Shown here piece by piece: positions 1 through 6,812 of a stretch of DNA of 11,378 nt. A program made the position numbers and the translations under genes. Source of the DNA: Clostridia bacterium (GTDB lineage: Bacteria > Bacillota_A > Clostridia > UBA1381); NCBI GenBank assembly GCA_017553025.1, contig JAFZNF010000130.1, positions 1-11,378 of the forward strand, given 5' to 3'. The number at the start of each line of letters is the position of its first letter. Position 1 is the first letter of the stretch. The notes under the pieces were generated by a model that saw only the letters and a list, made by a program, of their open reading frames with translations, was not told where the DNA came from and did not search any database.

Positions 1-594
1 GCTATCGGGAATTTCACTTGCGGCTTCGAGGTATTTATCTATTTCGTTATTCATCATTGAAACAGCCGCTTCATCTCCTTCTGTCGGGTTAATATACTTA
101 GGAACAAAACTATAGGCATAACATTTGCCGTCTTCCTCTTCTCCATACCGAAAATCCTCACAACCGGTATATGCCAAAATGTCATAGTTATTCAAAAGAA
201 CCGTACAAAGCACTTCCCAAAAGTTGGTAAGATTTGCATCATAAGGCTCGTCCGTTTCCTCGTCAAAAAATATATCAATCTCTATCAGGTAATCAGGATA
301 TAACTCGATATATTCGGCTTTTTCCCTAAGCTGACTCTCAATAAATTGATATACATTTTCACTTTCATCTTCATTTTCATTTTCAGCTGTTCTTGACGGC
401 GCCCCTCTCCTTTTTGGCGCACGGCTTATATTTAATTCATCAGTGGACATTTTTTTGCAAGGCAAAAAACCGCCTGTCGGCATTTCAACCTTTACCGTCC
501 CAGAAGGCAAATCCCTCTCTTTTTCTGCAAAAACTCCACAAGCTGCGGAAAATACAAATAGCAAGGCAATAATCAACGACAATAGCTTTTTCAT
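1..594 (-). CDS. Putative secreted lipoprotein, partial (3' end outside window)
   Basis: An open frame of 198 codons starts at ATG 594-592 and is still open at the window edge. A GGAGGGG ribosome binding site lies just upstream. The N-terminus has two lysines, a hydrophobic core, then S-A-A-C with Cys19, which fits a lipoprotein signal peptide. A signal peptidase I site after V-F-A (about residue 23) is an alternative. Residues 57-80 are a charged, low-complexity linker (K/R-rich, then E/N-rich), as expected for an envelope-tethered protein. Residues 120-198 show a pattern (a line around ILAYT, an aromatic strand, V-P-K-Y-I-N-P, then a helix ending in E-I-P-D-S) that resembles the region just before a transglutaminase-like domain in clostridial surface proteins. 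That is inference; the catalytic part would lie beyond the window. The gene starts 15 nt after murG and is probably cotranscribed with it. I do not recognise the family with certainty. Confidence 0.8.
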   Translation of the reverse strand, partial: MKKLLSLIIALLFVFSAACGVFAEKERDLPSGTVKVEMPTGGFLPCKKMSTDELNISRAPKRRGAPSRTAENENEDESENVYQFIESQLREKAEYIELYPDYLIEIDIFFDEETDEPYDANLTNFWEVLCTVLLNNYDILAYTGCEDFRYGEEEDGKCYAYSFVPKYINPTEGDEAAVSMMNNEIDKYLEAASEIPDS

Positions 595-609
595 AAACCC
601 CTCCGTTTT

Positions 610-1706
610 CTATTTCACCATTTTTAAAACAAGTGAGTAAATCTTGGGAAGAGCGTCGCCTTTAGCAAGTTTTCCTGCATTCTCGCCCATTTTCTCAAGA
701 CTTTCCCCGTTTCCTGCCATCTCCTTAATTGTATCATACAGAAGTTTCGATGTCAAACAGTTTTCGGTAATCACTTTTGCTGCACCGTTTCTTTCAAATT
801 CACGGGCATTTTGCTCCTGATGGTTTCTGACAACATTGGGCGAGGGTATCAAGACCGACGGCTTTTTCAGCAACGCTATCTCCGAAACGGTTATTGCACC
901 TGCTCTTGAAACTACAATATCACAGGCCGCCAAAACCTCGCTCATATTATTTATATAAGGTACAATTTTTGTGCCCTCGGGAATTTTTATGTCCTCCTCC
1001 TTGATTTTTTGCATTACAGCATCATAATTCCTGTCGCCTGTGCCGAAAAGTATATCCATATCCTGTCCGTTCATCAGCTTTAAGACGCCAAGCATTGTTT
1101 CGTTTATTTTTTCAGCGCCGAGGCTTCCGCCAAAAACAAGCACAAACGGCTTATCGGAAAGACCGAGTTTTTGTCTTGCCGACTTTTTGTCCGTATGCAA
1201 AAGTTCTTCCCTTATCGGGTTCCCCGTAACGACACATTTTTCCTTACACCTTAAATGTTCTTTGGTTTCTTCAAAGCTTATTGCAACAAAAGAGGCAAAT
1301 CTCTGCGAACCTTTAACCGTAAAGCCGGGATATACATTCTGCTCGTGAATTAAGGACGGAATACCGAGCCTTTTTGCCGCCATCATAACAGGTCCCGAAA
1401 CATATCCGCCTGTGCACACTACCGCGTCAGGCGCAAAATCTTTCATAATTCTTAAGGTATCGCGCTTTGCTTTCTGAAGTTTTGCAAATACCGAGATATT
1501 CCTAAGCAAATTCTTCCTGTCAAGTCCGCACACATCAATATATTTTATGTCATACCCCGCATCTGGGACGAGTTTTTTTCAAGTCCGCGCCGTGTGCCGA
1601 TAAAAAGCGCAGAAAAGTCCTCCTCCTGCGCCTCTATATATTTACAAATTGAAAGGGCAGGATTTATATGTCCTGCCGTGCCTCCGCCTGCAAAAATGAT
1701 TTTCAT
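610..1706 (-). CDS. murG: MurG, UDP-GlcNAc:lipid I GlcNAc transferase, interrupted by a one-base frameshift
   Basis: MurG adds GlcNAc to lipid I on the inner face of the membrane, making lipid II. The start is ATG 1706-1704, preceded by AAGGGGAG. The first frame gives 53 residues, beginning MKIIFAGGGTAGHINPAL (the GT28 glycine-rich donor-site loop), and stops at 1545-1547. The rest of the protein continues in the -1 frame from the A7 run at 1573-1579 to the stop at 610-612. The span is 1097 nt, one base short of a whole number of codons; restoring one A gives 365 residues, normal for the family. The rebuilt protein has HEQN at about 121-124, GGSLGA at about 193-198 and SRAGA followed by a conserved Glu at about 267-276, all expected in MurG. 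It lies 16 nt after ftsW. MurG is essential, so the break is either a sequencing error, a recent mutation or a recoding site. The identity is secure; the functional state is not. Confidence 0.93.
1572..1578 (-). other. Frameshift point in murG: A AAA AAC heptamer
   Basis: In the frame of the murG start the codons are GAA AAA AAC, so the last seven bases form A AAA AAC, a canonical X XXY YYZ slippery heptamer. A -1 slip makes the next codon CTC and leads into L-V-P-D-A-G-Y-D, exactly the expected MurG sequence. No AGGAG-like stimulator lies 10-14 nt upstream, and the only hairpin I see downstream (1565-1569 with 1554-1558, 5 pairs including G-U) is weak and very close. A missing A (A8 to A7) explains the data equally well. 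Confidence 0.85.
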
Positions 1707-1722
1707 AAAAATCTCCCCTTTT

Positions 1723-2955
1723 TTATAGCCTTGTGCGTGAATTGCGCGATACATTAAGCACAACGCCCATTTCCATCAAAAGCATCATCATAGCTGTTCC
1801 GCCGTAACTGAAAAACGGAAGCGTTACGCCCGTATTAGGTACAGATGATGTTACAACCGCGATATTTAATATTGTCTGTATGGCTATCTGAGACATTATT
1901 CCGGCTGTCAAAAGCATTCCGAAAGCATCAGGTGCCTCAAGTGCAATTTTAATACCTCTTATGATAAGACCTGCAAATAAAAGTATTATAAATACTGCAC
2001 CGACAAATCCCAGCTCCTCGCTGACAATCGAAAATATAAAGTCGTTATACGGTTCGGGAAGGTACGAATACTTTTGCATACTCTGTCCTAATCCTCTTCC
2101 GAACACTCCCCCCGAGCCTATGGCATAAAGGGACTGAATTATCTGATATCCCTTTCCCTGCGGGTCATCAAACGGGTGCAGAAAACTTATAAGACGCGCA
2201 GCTCTGGACGGAATTAAAAGCGCAACTGCCGCGCCGCCTCCCAAAAGTCCCGCTCCGCCGATAAAAATATATTTCATATTGGCGCCGCCGATTATTAAAA
2301 GGCAAATGGCAATACCGCATATAACTATTGCACCGCTTAAGTGTGTTTCAAGCATAATCGGGAAAGCAACTGCGAGTATCCAGACTCCGTATTTTGCAAG
2401 ACCCTGCAGGGTTTTTAAATCATACCGACGATCTGATATGCTTGACGCAAAAAACAGCGCCATTAAAAATTTTACAAGCTCTGTAGGCTGGAAATCTGTT
2501 ATACCAAGGCTTATCCAGCGTCTTGAGCCGTTTCGTTCTATGCCTATATGCGGTATCAGTACAAGTATCAATAGCACGATACCAATTAAAATGCCCATAT
2601 TTGCATATTTTTTATAGGTATGGTAATCAACAAAGGAAATTGCATACATAAATGCAATGCCTAAAGCGGTAAAAATAAACTGGCGTATGAAAAAGTAATA
2701 ACTTTTTCCGAATTTTATATTTGCCGCAGGCGTAGATGCTGAAAGCAGCATAACAAGTCCTATGATTGTCAAAACTGCCGTAATGAGTAAAAATGTATAG
2801 TCAAGCTCGCCTAAGCCTTTTGATTTTTTTTGTATTGCCGACAAAAGACCGTTTTTAGTTTTTTTAATTTTCTTTTTCAAAGCCGTCTTTTTTGCTTTCC
2901 CTTTGGAGGTGCTTTTTTTAAGCGGTTTTCCCGTATGAATAGCCTTTACTGCCAC
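1723..2955 (-). CDS. ftsW: FtsW/SpoVE, SEDS-family lipid II polymerase
   Basis: This is a polytopic SEDS glycosyltransferase that polymerises lipid II together with the class B PBP encoded upstream. The start is GTG 2955-2953, chosen because AAGGAGG sits 7 nt before it; a longer TTG-started frame would overlap mraY and is not needed. The protein is 410 residues. Family motifs are Q-P-T-E-L-V-K at about 156-162, the loop H-P-F-D-D-P-Q-G-K-G-Y-Q at about 260-271 with the conserved Asp264 known to be essential in SEDS proteins, then QSLYAIGSGG, and P-F-F-S-Y-G-G near 380-386. The usual FtsW domain starts at about residue 50. The first 46 residues contain 17 lysines and no acidic residue, an unusually long and basic cytoplasmic tail. 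It lies 14 nt after mraY and 16 nt before murG. Whether it acts in vegetative division (FtsW) or sporulation (SpoVE), or both, cannot be decided. Confidence 0.95.
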   Translation of the reverse strand: MAVKAIHTGKPLKKSTSKGKAKKTALKKKIKKTKNGLLSAIQKKSKGLGELDYTFLLITAVLTIIGLVMLLSASTPAANIKFGKSYYFFIRQFIFTALGIAFMYAISFVDYHTYKKYANMGILIGIVLLILVLIPHIGIERNGSRRWISLGITDFQPTELVKFLMALFFASSISDRRYDLKTLQGLAKYGVWILAVAFPIMLETHLSGAIVICGIAICLLIIGGANMKYIFIGGAGLLGGGAAVALLIPSRAARLISFLHPFDDPQGKGYQIIQSLYAIGSGGVFGRGLGQSMQKYSYLPEPYNDFIFSIVSEELGFVGAVFIILLFAGLIIRGIKIALEAPDAFGMLLTAGIMSQIAIQTILNIAVVTSSVPNTGVTLPFFSYGGTAMMMLLMEMGVVLNVSRNSRTRL

Positions 2956-2962
2956 CTTTTGT

Positions 2963-2969
2963 CCTCCTT
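2963..2969 (-). promoter_or_regulatory. Ribosome binding site that sets the GTG start of ftsW
   Basis: AAGGAGG, a full match to the anti-Shine-Dalgarno sequence, starts directly after the mraY stop codon (2970-2972) and is 7 nt from GTG 2955-2953. It places the ftsW start inside the longer open frame and out of mraY. Confidence 0.9.
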
Positions 2970-3992
2970 TTATATTCCAAGTACATACGGCAGAACTGCT
3001 AAAATTCCAATTATGCAAAGCAATAATGTAACCGCCGTAAATACGCCTACTATCTTATTCTCCTTCCAGCCGCACATCTCAAAATGATGGTGTATCGGCG
3101 TCATCTTGAACACTCTCTTTTTTGTAAGTTTAAAGCTCGTAACCTGAATAATAACCGAAAGTGTTTCAAAAAGATAAACAAATCCGACAATTATCAGTAT
3201 CAGCGGCATTTTAAGACCCACTGCAAGCACCGAAACACTACCCCCCAAAAAGAGCGAACCTGTATCGCCCATAAACATTTTTGCAGGGTGTGCATTAAAC
3301 ATCAAAAATGCAAGGCAGCCGCCCAAAACCGCCAGTGAATACCACATTGAATCTAAGTCCGAAAGCATAACAGATGCGGCTGCAAAAAACAGCGAAACAA
3401 CTGAGGTTATGCTTGTTGCAAGACCGTCTATACCGTCTGTAAGATTTACTGCGTTAACCGTACCTGTAACCACAAACAGGATAAGTATAATATACAAAAT
3501 CCAAGGAACTGCCGCCGTTTTCCCCGAAAACGGGATAATGATGTGATTATCAAGATTTCCCGTTCTTGCCATAACAACTACATATATTACCGAAAGAATT
3601 GTCTGCAAAAAGAATTTTTGGCGTGCCGTAAGACCTAAATTCCGTTTTTTTACAACCTTTATATAATCGTCTGTAAAGCCGATAAGCCCAAACCCAAGCG
3701 ATATTACAAATATCATTAAAAGAGGCAGGCTGTGTCTTATTAAAAGCGCCAAAGCGACTGCCGCAAAAACGCCGCAAATAAACGCAATTCCGCCCATTGT
3801 AGGCGTTCCTTCCTTGCTTTTGTGCCAGCTCGGACCTATTTCCAAAATTTCCTGCCCGAATTTAAGCCGTTTAAGCCAAGGTATTAAAACGGGAGATATA
3901 AGCGCTGTTACCGCAAAGGATACTAAAAGGGGCATAACAGTGAGCCATAAGCTTCCCGTCATATTTTCAGCTGTATAAATCAGATTTCCCAT
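2970..3992 (-). CDS. mraY: MraY, phospho-MurNAc-pentapeptide transferase
   Basis: MraY moves phospho-MurNAc-pentapeptide from UDP to undecaprenyl phosphate, forming lipid I in the inner membrane. The protein is 340 residues, in the usual 320-360 range, with about ten hydrophobic segments. Visible motifs are G-T-P-T-M-G-G (62-68), F-T-D-D-Y (106-110, the Mg-binding aspartate pair), N-L-T-D-G-I-D-G-L-A (183-192), F-M-G-D-T-G-S (240-246) and M-T-P-I-H-H-H-F-E (297-305). The start ATG 3992-3990 is 5 nt after the murF stop; its ribosome binding site (GGAGGAAAGG) lies inside the last codons of murF, which suggests translational coupling. In most dcw clusters murD follows; here ftsW follows directly. 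Confidence 0.97.
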   Translation of the reverse strand: MGNLIYTAENMTGSLWLTVMPLLVSFAVTALISPVLIPWLKRLKFGQEILEIGPSWHKSKEGTPTMGGIAFICGVFAAVALALLIRHSLPLLMIFVISLGFGLIGFTDDYIKVVKKRNLGLTARQKFFLQTILSVIYVVVMARTGNLDNHIIIPFSGKTAAVPWILYIILILFVVTGTVNAVNLTDGIDGLATSITSVVSLFFAAASVMLSDLDSMWYSLAVLGGCLAFLMFNAHPAKMFMGDTGSLFLGGSVSVLAVGLKMPLILIIVGFVYLFETLSVIIQVTSFKLTKKRVFKMTPIHHHFEMCGWKENKIVGVFTAVTLLLCIIGILAVLPYVLGI

Positions 3993-3997
3993 TGTTT

Positions 3998-5356
3998 TTA
4001 CCTTTCCTCCAGAGCCTCTACGATTTTCTCAAAATGCATACCGCGTGATGCTTTTACCAAGACATTATCACCGTCTTTTAAGAATTTACCCAAAAATGTT
4101 ATAGCCTCATCAAGTGTATCAAAGCTCTCTATAACCTCTGTTTTTGACTTTTTTGCTCCCTTTGCCAAAAAATGTGCATTTTTGCCGACAGTTATAAGCG
4201 CATAAATCCCATTCATATTTTCGCCTATTTGGTAAAGCTCGGTTTCGGCAAATTCCCCCATTTCCAAAACGTCTCCCAAAACGGCAATTCTGCGTCCGGA
4301 TTTTGCACTCTCAAGTACCGAAAGTGCTGCACGTATTGAATCGGGTGCAGAATTATAACAATCATCAATTACCGTCAAGCCGCCGAAGTGTTTTATTTCC
4401 ATACGCATATTCGTGAGCTGAAACTCGCGTATGCCGTCAATGATATCTGCTATAGGAATGTTCATTAAGCGTCCTACACAAATTGCCGCAAGCGCATTAT
4501 AAACGTTATGCGCGCCTGCAGCCTTTACCGTTACTTTGTGACGCTCTCCGTCAAGGCAGACAGTAAAAATGCTGCCCTCCATACCCAAATCCTGCACGTC
4601 CTGTGCCGCAACATCGCAGTTTTTATTTTCTATTCCGTACGTTACCGTCCTTATGCCAGCCTGTTTTTTAGATAAAAATTCATCATCGCCGTTTACTACC
4701 AAAGTTCCGTTTTCATCAAAAAAGTCGCAAATCTGCATTTTAGAACGGTAAATATTCTCCTTGGAGCCGAGATTTTCTATATGTGACATACCTATATTTG
4801 TTATTACCGCAATATCAGGCTTTGCTATAGACGCAAGGTAGTGAATTTCTCCGAAATGCGACATACCCATCTCCAGAACAATCGCCTCGTGTTTATGCTC
4901 CAATCTGAAAACGGTAAGAGGTAAGCCTATATCATTATTAAAATTCCCCTGTGTCTTTACGGTATTGTATTTCATCGTAAGAACCGAGGAAATCATATCC
5001 TTTGTAGTCGTCTTCCCTACGCTTCCCGTAACGGCAACCGTGGGTCGGTTATATTTTTGCTTATAAAACCGCGCAATATCGCCCAGCGCAGTTCTGGTAT
5101 CCTTTACACGGATTATGCTTTTACCACTCCTTGGCGGTATATCCCTGTGTGTAATCACCACGCTCACGCCGTTTTCAAACGCGTTTCCGATATAGTCGTG
5201 CGCGTCGTTATTTTCGCCTACAAGCGGTACAAACAGCATATTTACTCCTGCTTTTCTCGAATCGGTGGTTATTTCCGATATGACAAAGTCGGGCTCTCCG
5301 CATATAAGCTGTCCGTTTGTTGCCTTAATTATGTCCGCTACATTTAATTTCTGCAT
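3998..5356 (-). CDS. murF: MurF, UDP-MurNAc-tripeptide--D-alanyl-D-alanine ligase
   Basis: MurF is the cytoplasmic ATP-dependent ligase that adds D-Ala-D-Ala to the UDP-MurNAc-tripeptide and completes the pentapeptide precursor. It is 452 residues, normal for the family. The P-loop G-S-V-G-K-T-T-T-K is at 111-119, the conserved GNFNNDIGLP stretch at 137-146, L-E-M-G-M-S at 161-166, and the C-terminal domain has D-D-C-Y-N-S-A-P-D-S at 331-340 (usually D-A-Y-N-A-N-P-D-S) and L-V-K-A-S-R-G near 433-439. The start ATG 5356-5354 lies inside murE, with GGAG 7 nt upstream. The 32-nt overlap with murE implies translational coupling. Placement between murE and mraY matches the common Gram-negative and clostridial order, not the Bacillus order. 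Confidence 0.97.
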   Translation of the reverse strand: MQKLNVADIIKATNGQLICGEPDFVISEITTDSRKAGVNMLFVPLVGENNDAHDYIGNAFENGVSVVITHRDIPPRSGKSIIRVKDTRTALGDIARFYKQKYNRPTVAVTGSVGKTTTKDMISSVLTMKYNTVKTQGNFNNDIGLPLTVFRLEHKHEAIVLEMGMSHFGEIHYLASIAKPDIAVITNIGMSHIENLGSKENIYRSKMQICDFFDENGTLVVNGDDEFLSKKQAGIRTVTYGIENKNCDVAAQDVQDLGMEGSIFTVCLDGERHKVTVKAAGAHNVYNALAAICVGRLMNIPIADIIDGIREFQLTNMRMEIKHFGGLTVIDDCYNSAPDSIRAALSVLESAKSGRRIAVLGDVLEMGEFAETELYQIGENMNGIYALITVGKNAHFLAKGAKKSKTEVIESFDTLDEAITFLGKFLKDGDNVLVKASRGMHFEKIVEALEER

Positions 5357-6779
5357 TCTGTTTCTCCAAAAATTCTTTTACTATTTCACGTTCATCAAAG
5401 TGTATCTTCTCTGTGCCTAATATTTGATATGTTTCCTGTCCCTTGCCCAAAAGAAGCACCACATCGTCCTTTTTTGCCAAGGAAAGCGCATATCCTATCG
5501 CCTCACGGCGGTCAGTTATTACCTTATAATTTTCTCGGTCTGCACCCTTTAATATATCGTCTATTATTTTTTGAGGGTCTTCCGTTCTGGGATTATCCGA
5601 CGTTATAACTGCAATATCAGAAAGCCTTGTTCCTATATCCCCCATTATCGGGCGTTTGGTTGCGTCCCTGTCTCCGCCGCAGCCAAAAACGGCTATTAAC
5701 CTGCCCTTTTTGAATGAATTAACTGTATTTAACACATTTTCAAGTCCGTCAGGAGTATGAGCATAGTCAATAATTACTGTGTAATCAGTGCCAATCGGCA
5801 CTCTTTCAAGCCTTCCCTTCACTCCCTTTGCATTTTTTAATCCTTCCTTTGCCGTTTTTAAATCAATTCCGCAGGAAGTAGCTGCGCCCAAAGCGCAAAG
5901 AGCATTATAAACACTGAACATTCCCGAAATTTCAAGCTCTATTTTCTGATTTTCTCCGCCATAATTCACCGAAAACGTTACTCCGTTTTCGTCAATTGCT
6001 ATATCCTCTGCTAAAAGCTCCGCGTCCTTTGTACCTACAGTAAGTTTCTTGCTTTTGCCAATTGATTTGAGCCTTTTTCCATACTCATCATCGGTATTTA
6101 TTACTCCCACTTTGCACATATCGAAAAGCTTTGCCTTGGCAAGGAAATAGTTTTCCATAGTTTTATGGTAATCGAGGTGGTCGCGTGTCAGATTTGTGAA
6201 AACGCCAGCATCATAGCTGAGTCCATAAACTCTGTATAGGTCAAGTGCGTGCGAGCTTACCTCCATAACAACAAATTCCGCACCCATTTTTAGCATTTTT
6301 GCAAATATTTTGTGAAGCTCCAAAGAGTTTGGCGTAGTTGGTGTTGATGATTTTATACCTACAGGGTCATCGCCTACTAAAATTTCGTTTGTACCTATTA
6401 TTCCCACCCTTTTGCCGGCAGTTTCCAATATACTTTTTATAAGATAGCTAACCGTAGTTTTTCCGTTAGTCCCCGTAATGCCTATCAACTTCAGCTTTTT
6501 TTCAGGCTGACCGTAAAACCTTGATGCAATCTTTGCCATTTCCATTTTTGTGTTGTCACAAATTATTACAGGGCAGGAACAGGTGATTTCCTTTTCCGCA
6601 ACAACTGCTATAGCGCCGTTTTCCGCCGCCTGGTTTGCAAAATTATGTCCGTCTGTGCTTTGACCTTGTATGCATATAAAAACACTTCCGCTTTTTACTT
6701 CCTTTGAATTTATCGTAATATCAGTAATTTCAGCGTCTTCCCACTTCCAATTTGCGCCGAACAATTCGCTTGCTAACAT
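5325..6779 (-). CDS. murE: MurE, UDP-MurNAc-dipeptide ligase, meso-diaminopimelate type
   Basis: MurE adds the third residue of the stem peptide. It is 484 residues, the usual length. The P-loop G-T-N-G-K-T-T is at 103-109, S-T-P-T-T-P at 145-150, R-D-H-L-D-Y-H at 199-205, and the lysine expected to be carbamylated is Lys215 in F-L-A-K-A-K. Residues 395-398 are D-N-P-R, the motif that in characterised MurE enzymes selects meso-diaminopimelate; lysine-type enzymes differ here. The cell wall is therefore predicted to be meso-DAP type, consistent with most Clostridia. The start ATG 6779-6777 is preceded by AAGGGGA. It lies 33 nt after the PBP gene and its 3' end runs 32 nt into murF. Confidence 0.97.
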   Translation of the reverse strand: MLASELFGANWKWEDAEITDITINSKEVKSGSVFICIQGQSTDGHNFANQAAENGAIAVVAEKEITCSCPVIICDNTKMEMAKIASRFYGQPEKKLKLIGITGTNGKTTVSYLIKSILETAGKRVGIIGTNEILVGDDPVGIKSSTPTTPNSLELHKIFAKMLKMGAEFVVMEVSSHALDLYRVYGLSYDAGVFTNLTRDHLDYHKTMENYFLAKAKLFDMCKVGVINTDDEYGKRLKSIGKSKKLTVGTKDAELLAEDIAIDENGVTFSVNYGGENQKIELEISGMFSVYNALCALGAATSCGIDLKTAKEGLKNAKGVKGRLERVPIGTDYTVIIDYAHTPDGLENVLNTVNSFKKGRLIAVFGCGGDRDATKRPIMGDIGTRLSDIAVITSDNPRTEDPQKIIDDILKGADRENYKVITDRREAIGYALSLAKKDDVVLLLGKGQETYQILGTEKIHFDEREIVKEFLEKQNAEIKCSGHN

Positions 6780-6812
6780 ATAAAAGTCCCCTTTTTAAGA
6801 ATAAATTAACCG

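Noticed and set aside
2956..3018. Longer ftsW frame starting at TTG 3018
   Set aside because: It overlaps mraY and has no ribosome binding site; GTG 2955 has a perfect one.
6780..6812. Possible terminator or promoter in the gap between the PBP gene and murE
   Set aside because: The 33-nt gap holds only the murE ribosome binding site and AT-rich sequence, with no GC stem and no paired -35/-10 boxes.
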